A DNA stretch of 64,000 nucleotides, from positions 18,707-82,706 of the forward strand of contig CAICTM010000267.1 of the NCBI GenBank assembly GCA_903772945.1. Reading direction: 5' to 3'. This document shows, piece after piece, positions 24,276-34,545 of the stretch. Each line of letters starts with the position of its first letter. The stretch's first letter is position 1. The position numbers and the translations under genes are program-made. Origin of the DNA: Seminavis robusta (lineage: Eukaryota > Bacillariophyta > Bacillariophyceae > Naviculales > Naviculaceae). Under the pieces are notes generated by a model. It saw only the letters and a program-made list of their open reading frames with translations, did not search any database and was not told the origin of the DNA.

Positions 24276-26372
24276 TAGAGCAGAGGCCCTTGTGTCTTGC
24301 TTATGGCAGTCTTAAGCTATATAATTCTCATCAATTATTACAAGCTGCCCCTCCTTTGCGTGTGTATTAGTGTATTAGGAAGACGGTGTAGTGGACCTCC
24401 GCATGATGTGTGATGGAAGCGATCGTGGGCGTTGCTTGGGGGTGTGTTTTGGAAGTTTGTGTTGGTGCTGTCCTCGCCCCAACACACGAGGCCCCGACAA
24501 CACAAGAAGAGGAAGCGACAACAGCCAGCAAACCTGCCAGTCCCTGAATCCTCGCGTTGGCCTCTTCCGCCCGTCTTTGCGGGAGTTGACTAGTCACACC
24601 ATTCGCCTTGTTTGCACGCCAGGTGCTTTCCTTCCGGCGCCATTCTCGAATACACTCAAGCCCCGAAACTTCTTGGTTCATCATCGATTCAACCATCACC
24701 CCGAGCGATAAGTGACTCTATCTAGGATACAACTTGGAATCACAATGAATTGCAGCTATGCGCCACCACACTTGCCCCACGTATGTGGTTAGTGCAGGGG
24801 CAAGCAAAAAGGTGGCTTGTGCCGTCCGTTGACCTGGTGGCTCTTGAAGTCGGTTGTCCCGCAGAGCACCGTCGTCCTCGGTTTGTGCCTGGTGGCTTTC
24901 AGTTCCTCACGTGTGCGCTTGGATCCTGCTGCATCCTATTCAATGCATGGTAATAAAATAAACTGAAGCGTTTTAGGTGTTGCCTGTCTCGAGTTGCAGC
25001 GATTGATTCCCACGGAAGGGAATACTACAAGGCCCCACCGATCCACTTGGATCTCTGCCAAAGGAGCTACCTTTCCTATGCACAGCTGGAGACATGAAAG
25101 GATCCAGTATCTCTTCCGCGAACATCCCTTTTCCGGTATCCTTCATGCTCTTTCCTGCATCTTGGAAGAACTATCGGAAGAAATGAGGCTTGGGTTTGGT
25201 AGGCCCTATGGTACTAATACATGTATTGCACCCCATAATAAAGAGCGTTGACTTGGACAAAGTTGGCGGCGCACTGGGTCCATCCGAAAGCGTTGCTGCC
25301 TTCTTGCTCCAGCATTCTGATACTGTAGCTACATGCATTCTAATACCATCGACTCGACATTATTACCAGCCGGATATATATACCGGTACCGGTATGTATC
25401 TTCTCGATGCTCGAGGTACGTACCGGTACGGTAGACTATGAATGTATCTTTGGATCCTCGAGCGATCATCCATCATCAGCTTCCATCATGCATCATTCAG
25501 TCGATCTCAAGCTTGATTGTGATTGTGAAAGGGGCTTTTTAGATTGTCAAAGATTTTTTGCATCCTGTACATGTATGTTGGGCCATAAATAAGCCCGCTC
25601 GTCGCACTTCTAGTTCTTGCAGTCTTGCGGTGTCTTGTTGCGCGTCTTCTTCTAGAATACGTGAACTTTGCTCTGAGTACCAGTTTGGGGCTATTTTCGT
25701 CCGCCCTCTCGCCTTCTGCCTTGCCAAGTCTTGTGAACAAAGCCTCTCCAGCACAGAACGCCTCACTGGTTTGTTAGAGGAAGGGACCAAAGACCTTCTT
25801 GATAAATAACTGTACTCCTACTCCTGAGTAAATGACTGGCTTACTTAGCGATTTACGCTTCCCGAACCTCAAGCTTACAAACCTCAAGTGTGGATGTTAA
25901 ATCTAACGTTGTCTGACTCAAACCATGGAAGACCATCGAGAAGTCGGTCTTGCTAATAAAGCCCCTCGGAACAGGGAAGCCAAAGCACAGCAGCAACAAC
26001 AATAGAGAAGGAATAGAAGGCTTCATCAGCCAACGACGCGACGAAATAACACAACCTGAGGACTATTCATTCAGAGTATCACCTTGCAACACGAGTCTGG
26101 GATAGATAGATAGATCTATCTGTCGTCATACCATCGACAGCAAGCTCCCGTACCGGTACCAGCCATCTGTCTGTCGCTTGGAGACCGCCTTGAAAAAAGC
26201 GAAACAATCATCGCATCGAGCTGCAGCAGTCCCAGTTTATTGCTGGCTACCAGTTTGTTGTTGTGAGAAAAAATTTACAGTCTCATAGCAACCAGTACCG
26301 TCCTACCTACCTGGCGGGTAACCATCCAACAACAGCACATCAAACAAAAATCAACATTACTAAATAATAACC
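24276..26372. other. Intergenic, 2.1 kb
   Basis: No supported gene. The region has several short palindromes, the best being ATACCGGTACCGGTAT (25380-25395). Other palindromic words are TACATGTA near 25569 and a GATAGATAGATAGATCTATC hairpin near 26102. Confidence 0.5.
25380..25395. repeat. 16-base perfect palindrome ATACCGGTACCGGTAT
   Basis: Reads identically on both strands. A second member, TACCGGTACCGGTA, is at 24257-24270. Related ACCGGTAC words occur through the non-coding parts of the window. Confidence 0.8.
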
Positions 26373-29111
26373 ATGGCGCACGACAATGCATCTCTCAACG
26401 ACAGTGCCGATTTGCGAAAAAGCGGCACTCCAACCCGACAAATGAGTAGTGATTCGGCCGTCTCTCGCGACGAACATCTGCAGCTACGTTCGAAATTGCG
26501 AGGACTGCGTCGGAATGCTGCCGTCGGTGGGATTCAAAGAAGCAGATCGAACGATTCTCAAGAAGGTCAATCAGCTGGATGCCCGAGAATTCGACGCACC
26601 CTGTCGAGCGAGTCTTCCAATCATTCCGGTAGTCACATGACATCCGATGGTGGCGCATTGAGTGGCATGTCCAATCACAGTGCCGCGAGTATGGCCAGTG
26701 CCGGTAGTAGTCATGAAATTCAACGACAACAACAACAACAACAACGCGACGATCGATCCATGTACAGTCACAAGACACACGACAGTGGTTCCCAATCTCC
26801 TCGACGATCGGCCGGACATCGTCGTGGTCTCTTGGCAACATCGGGAATTCCTCCTCCCCGAGGACAAGACAGTTCCCCTCCTCTCGGCAGACGAGGCTTG
26901 TCGCGACGATCCCGCTTGCAGCAACCACAACAGCAAGAAACCATGAACAACAACTCGGATCATTCCAACAACAGTCCTCGACCATCCCAAGTGGGTGCCC
27001 ATGCGGCCTTGCCATCGGCATCGGCGGCAGCGTTGGAAAAATTGGCCATGAAGCGGACCAGTACGGCTCGTGGAACCAAAGTGACGCGAGGATTGGGCGG
27101 CAAGCGCATCAGTACCACACGAGTCGTCGAACCCAATCAAGTTCCCATGGTCTCGACCAAGGGCCTCGTCTCGCCGCTGCCGGGTGCCACCAGTGTCCGA
27201 ATGGCGGCGCCGTATGGCAAGAGTACGCGCAGCAATATTATTGGAATGGCGTCCGATCAGCGCAGTACGCGTAGTGCTATTCCACAACAACAACAACAAC
27301 AACAAACCATCGATCAGCCCAGTGTTAGTCCGCGCAGTATTGGTCGCAGCAATCGTACCATGATGACCAATCAAAGGAATATGCCCAGCAATCCACAACA
27401 CAGTATTAGTCCCCGCAGTTCTGTAAGTCCGCGCAATAACAATTTACCACAACCACAACAACGAGAGCAAGAACGCAAACGATTGTCCTCGGAAATGATG
27501 CAACGAGGATGTGGATTGCCTCGTGGATTGTTGGCCGACGAGGATGATGAATACGAAGAAGAAGACGACCATGATCAAGTACTAGAAGAAGAAGAAATTT
27601 ACGAGCAACAAGATGATTACGAAGAGGAAGAAGAACCAGACGAGCAATTCCACAGAGCCAGTCGCACGTTCAGCGCTCGATCGGTCGCAGCGGCAGCGGT
27701 CCCGCAGTCTCTTCTCAGTCGATTGCCACCGGCGGGTGCCAGTCGACCACCACCCGTTCAAACTAGCCCGCCTCGGCCGCCCGTGGTACACACTACTAGC
27801 CCCCCTCGAGCACCCGTACCGGCTAGCCCTCGAGCACCCGTGCAGAATTCCATTCCTGCTGTTCCGGCCACCAACAACAGTGCGAGTACACACCGAGCAT
27901 CTGCGCATTCTCCTCGAGTAGGAGGGCCTGCCATTCCCACTACCAGCAGTCGACCAGGACTTCGAGGACGACGAGAAAGTTCCGTCGCCAATCGCAACAG
28001 CTTGGTTGCCAGTATGCACGGCAGCACCATGAACTTGAACGTGAACAACAGCAGTCGTCATCTCCAAAATTCGCTACCAAACATCACGCATGAATCTGCT
28101 ACTAATTCCAGGCACACGCAGAATTACGACGAGGAATCTCATCGGCGCAGCACTCATGCCCATCGGCCATCTTTGACGAACGACAGTGTCAGTGGCAGCG
28201 TTCGTGGCAGTCGACGCAATCACAATGCGGCAGCTGCACTGGTCCAACTCCAACAACAGCAAATGCAAGAACATCAACAAAAATTGCACGAACCATTATA
28301 TCAGCCGACACAAGAGGATTGGGCCGTCTTATACAAGCGACACGTCGAAGAATTGGAACGCAAAGATTTGGAAATTGCCATGAAGCTCAGTACGCGAGAA
28401 CGAGCTGGAGATGAGGATTACACCACCACCAACAACAACAATAACGAGGATGATGAGGGCGACGACGAAGCCAGTCTGGGTGGCATTGAATTGGCACTGG
28501 AAGTCTCGCGACGAGAAACGCAACAAACCGATCCCGACGAAGAAGAAATGTTGCAAATGGTGTTGCAAATGTCCCGCAATGAAAATTCCAGAAATAATCA
28601 CGAGTCATCGTTTGGAGCGTCCTTTGCATTTGATGGAGGAGCATCGGCAGCCGACATGAGCTCGGAGCAAGATCTCAGCAATGCCGATCTTTTACGAGAC
28701 ACCACAACAACTCGGCAGCAAGACGATCCGATGGAACAATTCAAAGAAGCCCATCGGCTTTCGGAAGAATACGAGGATGACGAAGAAGGAGAGCCCCCAC
28801 TGACGGAAGAAGAACAATTGGAACGAATTTTGAGGCTGTCGCAAGAAGAGCACGAGCGAGAACAGCAACAGAGACAACAACAGCAAGCCAGTGAGGAAGA
28901 CGAAGAATTGATGCGCATCTTGAGGCTATCGGAACAAGAGCACCAACAACAAGCGCAGCAGCAAAGTAGTCAAGGAGATCTTGACGACGAACTATTGCGC
29001 GCTTTGGAAATGTCTCAGAAGGAAGCATTGGACCAAGAAAAGGAACGAGATGCAGTGGAATTGGTGTTGGAGTTATCACGGCAACATACTACTGACACGT
29101 CGTTTTGGTAG
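26373..29111 (+). CDS. Low-complexity protein with up to eight ubiquitin-interacting-like motifs
   Basis: Single exon, 912 residues, ATG in a good context (ACCATGG). Residues 1-650 are Ser/Arg/Gln/Pro-rich and probably disordered, with poly-Gln tracts, repeated SPR words and an acidic stretch near 390-425. From about 660 to the end, short helices repeat with the UIM pattern (acidic, hydrophobic-x-x-Ala/hydrophobic-x3-Ser): KDLEIAMKLSTRE, GGIELALEVSRRE, EEMLQMVLQMSRNE, EQFKEAHRLSEE, EQLERILRLSQEE, EELMRILRLSEQE, DELLRALEMSQKE and AVELVLELSRQ. UIMs bind mono- or polyubiquitin, and arrays raise avidity for chains. There is no catalytic domain, so an adaptor role in ubiquitin signalling or endocytosis is an inference. 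Several copies lack the usual Ala. Confidence 0.8.
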   Translation: MAHDNASLNDSADLRKSGTPTRQMSSDSAVSRDEHLQLRSKLRGLRRNAAVGGIQRSRSNDSQEGQSAGCPRIRRTLSSESSNHSGSHMTSDGGALSGMSNHSAASMASAGSSHEIQRQQQQQQRDDRSMYSHKTHDSGSQSPRRSAGHRRGLLATSGIPPPRGQDSSPPLGRRGLSRRSRLQQPQQQETMNNNSDHSNNSPRPSQVGAHAALPSASAAALEKLAMKRTSTARGTKVTRGLGGKRISTTRVVEPNQVPMVSTKGLVSPLPGATSVRMAAPYGKSTRSNIIGMASDQRSTRSAIPQQQQQQQTIDQPSVSPRSIGRSNRTMMTNQRNMPSNPQHSISPRSSVSPRNNNLPQPQQREQERKRLSSEMMQRGCGLPRGLLADEDDEYEEEDDHDQVLEEEEIYEQQDDYEEEEEPDEQFHRASRTFSARSVAAAAVPQSLLSRLPPAGASRPPPVQTSPPRPPVVHTTSPPRAPVPASPRAPVQNSIPAVPATNNSASTHRASAHSPRVGGPAIPTTSSRPGLRGRRESSVANRNSLVASMHGSTMNLNVNNSSRHLQNSLPNITHESATNSRHTQNYDEESHRRSTHAHRPSLTNDSVSGSVRGSRRNHNAAAALVQLQQQQMQEHQQKLHEPLYQPTQEDWAVLYKRHVEELERKDLEIAMKLSTRERAGDEDYTTTNNNNNEDDEGDDEASLGGIELALEVSRRETQQTDPDEEEMLQMVLQMSRNENSRNNHESSFGASFAFDGGASAADMSSEQDLSNADLLRDTTTTRQQDDPMEQFKEAHRLSEEYEDDEEGEPPLTEEEQLERILRLSQEEHEREQQQRQQQQASEEDEELMRILRLSEQEHQQQAQQQSSQGDLDDELLRALEMSQKEALDQEKERDAVELVLELSRQHTTDTSFW

Positions 29112-30638
29112 GAGTGAGTCTACCGTACGCGAGAACGAGAACCGCATCAATCAGCGTCAAAACATGCACAGGATCCGCCGTGTGCACCATGCAAGAAAAC
29201 CGACGCACGGCAAGGAGACAGCCCGACGAATATGCAGTGCTACTGGGCATTGCGGTGACACCAGGCAAACAGTGCAGTCGAGAGGAATCTGAAGTGTGAA
29301 AGCAAATAAGATGGGCTGAATTAGGCGCAGTGCTACTTTTGTTAGGTACTGGGACGCAAGAAGTTTGGCCGCAACGATGATCTGAAGCAAAACTGCTGGG
29401 GCCTTCCCCGACGGCCCAGCCTGTAGACAGAAAAGAAGCTAAGGATACCTGAAGCCAGGATATCCATTACTGAAGAATTGAAAAGGTAGCAGTACATTGT
29501 AGCTTCCCTGTCGCCAGCCAGCACGCAACGCAGCCCTTGCCATCATCTCCCTCTGTGTTGCGCCGTGCCAAGACGAACCTACCAGGTTTTCACCAAACCG
29601 GTCGCCTCAGCGCCGTCTTCCGTGCAAGCAATAGAGCAAAACAGGGTCACATGACGGGCTTCTGTGCGTAACTTCATCGCGCCGTGAGAGACTCGGTTGC
29701 AATCCGTCAGAGCAGAGAGAAATTCTCCTGATGGACCTACGGCGGTTCAAATACTACAATACAAAACCCGTTCAACTAACTAACTATAGTGCTATTCATT
29801 CTAACTCTCTTCCGTACAAAGACCGTGCTGACAAGGCAGCACGATGCACATCCAAGCTTGCAAACACCGCCATGAGCTGCACCCATCGGAACTCCTCCTT
29901 CAGCTCCGCAGTCAAATTTCAAACGCCCAACGGCTAGCCCACTCATCGTACTTCAAGCGGACGAAGCTAGATAGCTAAGCTAGCCTTCCCACACATGGTC
30001 GAACGCCGCCATCGTCCAGGAAAGGACCTTCACAGCGTCATCCCTCATCACACCAAGGGCCCAGTCAAGGTACAGACCTTTCCCATTTTCGCACCAGTCC
30101 CGTTTCTAAATCCTTAAGCTTTAGGTGATGGATTTCGAAAGACTTAAGTGACGGACATCACTGAAACGTCGTCGACCCTGACGCCATCACACGCACTCGG
30201 AAAGCCTCCACCATGGCGCCGCAAACCTTCCAGCATCCTCCGACATCCTCCAACAACATTGTCTTGATGCCCTGGTGCCTTGGGAAGGCCCCCATTGTCC
30301 ATTGTCATAGAGAAATCATCGCCCATCAGACAGCTGTCTGATTCCGTCAGGCGTCGTGATGATTTCCTACCGGAGCTCAATCCCGGTTTTCAGCTGGTGT
30401 TTCTCGTCATGTTGATGGGCATGGAAGGGACGAAAAATGAGACAACCTCATTCAGAGCTCACAAATTTGTTTTCTAGAATACTGGAAGACATACTTACAC
30501 TCTCGATTAGACGTACGCCGAATCCCTTTCACTCGCTACACTCTGAACGCTACAACACTACCAGGTACTTACTACTACCAAATCTTCAGGAATCCCAAAA
30601 GCTCTTCTTTAAGTTTCCACCTCAAACATAAATTGACC
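29112..30638. other. Intergenic
   Basis: 1.5 kb with no supported gene or repeat. It must contain the promoter of the gene at 30639. Confidence 0.45.
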
Positions 30639-32303
30639 ATGGCCGAGGCAATGAAGAACGATACTACTACTATCAATAACATGATGAACACGCCCATAGA
30701 AAACGCGGCCAACAACAACATCAACAAACCCAATGACGCCGTTGCCGTCTTGCTTGCTACTGTCGTGGCGATGTCCATGGTGAAGAAAGGACAACAAGGA
30801 CGACGATCCACTAGCAATGACGGTCGAAAGGAGCTCATGTTCCAGCCTCACCACAAGAATGTCCATGGTGACACAGCGTTGGTTGGCGGTGCCGAATACC
30901 CGCTGTATGAAACCATCAACACTCCAGCTCAAGTCGCGGCACGACGACTTTTCAAGGCTGTCCGCCCACTCAAGGCAGCCACCACCGTCGTCAAGGTGAC
31001 CATGTTCCAGCCTCACCACAAGAATGTCGATGGCGACACAGTGTGCGTTGGCGGTGCCGAATTCCCGCTATACAACACCATCAGCACTCCAGCTCAAGTC
31101 GCGGCACGACGACTTGTCAAGGCTGTCCGCCCACTCAAGGCAGCCACCACCGTCAATGACCAGGAGAATGTCGTCGCTGACCAACAACAACAACAAGTCA
31201 AGGCTGTCCGCCCACTCAAGGCAGCCGCCGCCACTGTCGTAGTCGAGACTGTCGAAGAGGACGACGACTTCGAGGCCACTGCAGATGAGAAGATGACGAA
31301 GACTTCTTCTGCCATGGATGCCTATGGCCCTGGTGCAATGGTCCTTTACATTGCTCCCAGTGTCCAACAACAACAACCACAACAGGCCGCCGCCGCTCAG
31401 ACTGTGGAAGAGGAGAGCAAGCAAGCCATCATCAAGACTGTTGAAGAGACTGATGACGACAACAACAACAAACCCGCGATGGATCCAGTGGTCATCGCCA
31501 ACAACAACAATCAGTCGGTTGTCGTCGAGACTGAAGAAGAGGACGGCAACAACAACAAACCCGCGATGGATCCAGTGATCGTCGCCAACAACAACAATCA
31601 GCCGAATGTCGTCGAGACTGAAGTAGAGGACGATGACAACAACAAACCCGCGATGGATCCAGTGGTCGTCGCCAACAACAACAATGAGCTGATTGTCGAT
31701 TTGGACTCGATGACTGATGAAGAGCTGATGAACTCGATGGAACCATTCTCGGAATACGTCCAAGACTTTCAAACCGTGCCAGCCAAGTTGAAGAAGGCAC
31801 CTACAACCAAAGGAAAGACGAAGAAGAAGGGCCAAAACCGACGAGGATGGGGGGCATGGGCCACCAGACGCTGGCAACAAGAAGGCTACGGGCGACAGTC
31901 GAAACAGCGCAATGTCCCAGGGCGAAACCGAAAGGGACGCCGAGTGGTTTTCGATGAAAAGGTGAATTGCATCGTCCACCACAAGCCGTCTGCCGAGCGA
32001 AAGCTGACAACCAGAAACTGCAATACAATTTACCGCAAGGTCGACTACCATCGTGGTATCGTCGAATGTGCAGTGAAAGCCAATGGAGGAGAGCTTCTTA
32101 ACTGCTTCCCTGGCCTGAAACAAGCGGAATGGCGCAAGATCCGCGATGAAGTCGCTGCGGCGCGTGTCGACTTCATGTTGTACAACTTGGCGGCCCTTCT
32201 CTGGAGAGTTCCACTCTTCTTGATTGGGTTCGTCATTGGAAAGCGAACATTTGGCGAAATGTTCTGCAAGAAACTGACACCATGCATCCGGCGGGATACA
32301 TGA
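30639..32303 (+). CDS. Repeat-built protein of unknown function
   Basis: Single exon, 554 residues, starting at the first ATG (ACCATGG). The frame upstream opens only with TTG. It has a hydrophobic helix near residues 25-45, then two tandem 55-residue repeats encoded by two 165-base DNA repeats (30837-31001 and 31002-31160). Each starts MFQPHHKNV and ends KAVRPLKAA, and a third KAVRPLKAA follows. Next come three units of about 30 residues built on NNNKPAMDPVVxANNNN, then an acidic segment. The last roughly 190 residues differ: a basic KGKTKKKGQNRRGW stretch, VVFDEKVNCIVHHKP, a CFPGLKQAEWRKIRDEVAA helix and a final hydrophobic helix (WRVPLFLIGFVIG). I recognise no family. The high identity of the DNA repeats implies recent duplication. 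Unusual tandem arrays follow immediately. Confidence 0.75.
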   Translation: MAEAMKNDTTTINNMMNTPIENAANNNINKPNDAVAVLLATVVAMSMVKKGQQGRRSTSNDGRKELMFQPHHKNVHGDTALVGGAEYPLYETINTPAQVAARRLFKAVRPLKAATTVVKVTMFQPHHKNVDGDTVCVGGAEFPLYNTISTPAQVAARRLVKAVRPLKAATTVNDQENVVADQQQQQVKAVRPLKAAAATVVVETVEEDDDFEATADEKMTKTSSAMDAYGPGAMVLYIAPSVQQQQPQQAAAAQTVEEESKQAIIKTVEETDDDNNNKPAMDPVVIANNNNQSVVVETEEEDGNNNKPAMDPVIVANNNNQPNVVETEVEDDDNNKPAMDPVVVANNNNELIVDLDSMTDEELMNSMEPFSEYVQDFQTVPAKLKKAPTTKGKTKKKGQNRRGWGAWATRRWQQEGYGRQSKQRNVPGRNRKGRRVVFDEKVNCIVHHKPSAERKLTTRNCNTIYRKVDYHRGIVECAVKANGGELLNCFPGLKQAEWRKIRDEVAAARVDFMLYNLAALLWRVPLFLIGFVIGKRTFGEMFCKKLTPCIRRDT

Positions 32304-32343
32304 ATAGCACTGGCAGGTGCAGTCGACTAGTGTGATGAATTCT

Positions 32344-32677
32344 CAGCCAGTGGTCATCGAAAGCAGGTAAGTCAATCTCGCGTGTGCTGTTTGCATTGCC
32401 ATCGTCAATTGACTACTGTTGCACATGACCCATTGTCTCTTTCTCTTTCCTCAGATGCAGCCAGTGGTCATCAAAAGCAGGTGAGTCAATCTCGTGTGTC
32501 CTGTTTGCATTGCCATTGTCAATTGACTACTGTTGCACATAACCCATTGTCTCTTTCTCTTTCCTCAGATGCAGCCAGTGGTCATCAAAAGCAGGTAAGT
32601 CATCTCGTGTGTCCTGTTTGCATTGCCATTGTCAATTGACTACTGTTGCACATAACCCATTGTGTCTTGTCTTATAG
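32344..32677 (+). repeat. Array 1: 114-base exon-intron-like units, three copies
   Basis: Three units start at 32344, 32458 and 32572. Each holds an exon-like piece ending CATCnAAAGCAG, then GTAAGT or GTGAGT, then an 83-88-base insert ending in a pyrimidine tract plus CAG or TAG. Putative introns are 32367-32454, 32481-32568 and 32595-32677. The two internal exon-like pieces, 32455-32480 and 32569-32594, are identical and 26 bases long. The unit lies just 3' of the repeat-built protein gene and shares the 13-base word CCAGTGGTCATCG with its coding repeats. Confidence 0.8.
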
Positions 32678-32739
32678 GCCTCCACTTGGAGAAGAACTAC
32701 TGACACCTTGCTCTCTTTGCATGTAGGCTTCTTTCATAG

Positions 32740-33163
32740 GCCTCCACTTGGAGTGACAATTTGCTAACCACTTGTCTCTTCCTACCACAGCCTCACCCAT
32801 TCTTCAATCTATTGCTTGCAGGCCTCCACTTGGAGTGACAATTTGCTAACCACTTGTCTCTTCCTACCACAGCCTCACCCATTCTTCAATCTATTATTGC
32901 TTGCAGGCCTCCACTTGGAGTGACAATTTGCTAACCACTTGTCTCTTCCTACCACAGCCTCACCCATTCTTCAATCTATTGCTTGCAGGCCTCCACTTGG
33001 AGTGACAATTTGCTAACCACTTGTCTCTTCCTACCACAGCCTCACCCATTCTTCAATCTATTGCTTGCAGCCTCCACTTGAGTGACAATTTGCTAACCAC
33101 TTGTCTCTTCCTACCACAGCTCACCCATTCTTCAATCTATTGCTTGCAGGCCACCACTTGGTG
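32740..33163 (+). repeat. Array 2: ~82-base units ending in a 3' splice-site-like sequence
   Basis: Copies begin at about 32740, 32822, 32907, 32989, 33071 and 33150 (the last partial). Each carries GCCTCCACTTGGAGTGAC, the branch-point-like TTGCTAAC, a pyrimidine-rich stretch, CCACAG, and ends GCTTGCAG. Later copies have small deletions. The CCACTTGGA core also occurs in array 3. Confidence 0.8.
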
Positions 33164-33207
33164 ACGACCCAACACAACCAACACCAAGTCCTGGCCAGGC
33201 ACCCAAG

Positions 33208-33640
33208 GTAAGTTCCCAATGGTTTTATTGCGTGTCGTGCATTGCTATTGCTCATCCACCCCACCTCCTCCACTTGGAGTGACTCCTTACTACTAATGCC
33301 TTGTTCGCTTTCTTGTAGGCTTCCACTTGGAAATGACACAACACACACAAGTCTGGCCAGGCACAAGGTAAGTTCCAACCTGCTGTGCATTGCTATTGCT
33401 CGTCCGCCCCACCCCCTCCACTTGGAGTGACTCCTTACTACTAATGCCTTGTTCGCTTTCTTGTAGGCTTCCACTTGGAAATGACACAACACACACAAGT
33501 CCTGGCCAGGCACAAGGTAAGTTCCAACCTGCGGTGCATTGCTATTGCTCGTCCCCCCCCCTCCTCCACTTGGAGTGACTCCTTACTACTAATGCCTTGT
33601 TCGCTTTTCTTGTAGGATTCCACTTGGAAATGAGCAACAC
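33208..33640 (+). repeat. Array 3: 149-160-base exon-intron-like units, three copies
   Basis: GTAAGTTCC donors lie at 33208, 33368 and 33517. Inserts of 111, 99 and 99 bases end TTCTTGTAG at 33318, 33466 and 33615. Between them are exon-like pieces of 49 and 50 bases (33319-33367 and 33467-33516), starting GCTTCCACTTGGAAATGAC and ending GGCACAAG. Each insert also contains a CCACTTGGAGTGACTCC word, linking it to array 2. Confidence 0.8.
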
Positions 33641-33815
33641 AGAGGCCGGCCCCCTCCTCTATGGGGGACAAAAGAAACGAAAGATAAGTCAATTTGTGCT
33701 GTGCCATTGCCTTCCAACCAATACATATGTTCGTTCATTCACTAACATTTCTGAAGCCTTTCATTTACTACAGGTTATGTCACGACACGACACAAACACA
33801 ACACATTGAGTGCAA

Positions 33816-34545
33816 CACTGGCGGGTGCATGCAACTATTCAACTTTCGTGTTGAAGCACTGGTGGGTGTATTCAACTTTCACGTTTCGCGTTGAAGCTGC
33901 ACTGGTGGGTGCATTCAACTATTCAACTTTTTTGGGTTGAAGCACTGGTGGGGTGCATTCAACTATTCAACTTTCGTGTTGAAGCACTGGTGGGTGTATT
34001 CAACTTGTCACGTTTCGCGTTGAAGCTGCACTGGTGGGTGCATTCAACTATTCAACTTTTTTGGGTTGAAGCACTGGGGTTGCATTCAACTATTCAACTT
34101 TCGTGTTGAAGCACTGGTGGGTGTATTCAACTTTTCACGTTTCGCGTTGAAGCTGCACTGGTGGGTGCATTCAACTATTCAACTTTTTGGGTTGAAGCAC
34201 TGGTGGGGTGCTTTCAACTATTCAACTTTTTGTTGAAGCACTGGTGGGGTGCTTTCAACTATTCAACTTTTTGTTGAAGCACTGGTGGGTGCATCAACTT
34301 TCACTTCATGTTGAAGACTGGTGGGTGCATTCAATTTTCAACTTCTGTTGAAGACTGGTGGGTGTATTCAACTTTAGTTTCGCGTTGAAGCTGCACTGGT
34401 GGGTGCATTCAACTATTCACTTTTTGGGTTGAAGCACTGGTGGGGTGCATTCAACTATTCAACTTTTTTGCATGTGTGCATACTTCACTGTGTGGCACTG
34501 TGCATTCAACTTGTCACATGGAGCACTGGCGGTTGCCTTCAACTT
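33816..34545. repeat. Array 4: hairpin minisatellite, ~42-base units
   Basis: About sixteen units begin CACTGGTGGGTG and contain TTCAAC followed after a short T-rich loop by GTTGAA, so nearly every unit can fold into a small hairpin. The first nine units form a higher-order repeat of three unit types with a 127-128-base period (matching units at 33857, 33985 and 34112). Units degrade after about 34250, with a last remnant near 34522. No frame is kept across the units. Confidence 0.85.

Noticed and set aside
29742-29752. GGTTCAAAT resembling a tRNA T-loop
   Set aside because: No matching acceptor, D or anticodon arms can be drawn around it.
31068-32123. A 351-residue open frame antisense to the repeat-built protein
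   Set aside because: Its LIVVVGDDHWIHRGF repeats are simply the reverse of the Asn-rich coding repeats, and it has no start context or homology.
32740-34480. Regularly spaced repeats that could suggest a CRISPR array
   Set aside because: Spacers are not unique, units are directly adjacent and imperfect, there are no cas genes, and the setting is eukaryotic.
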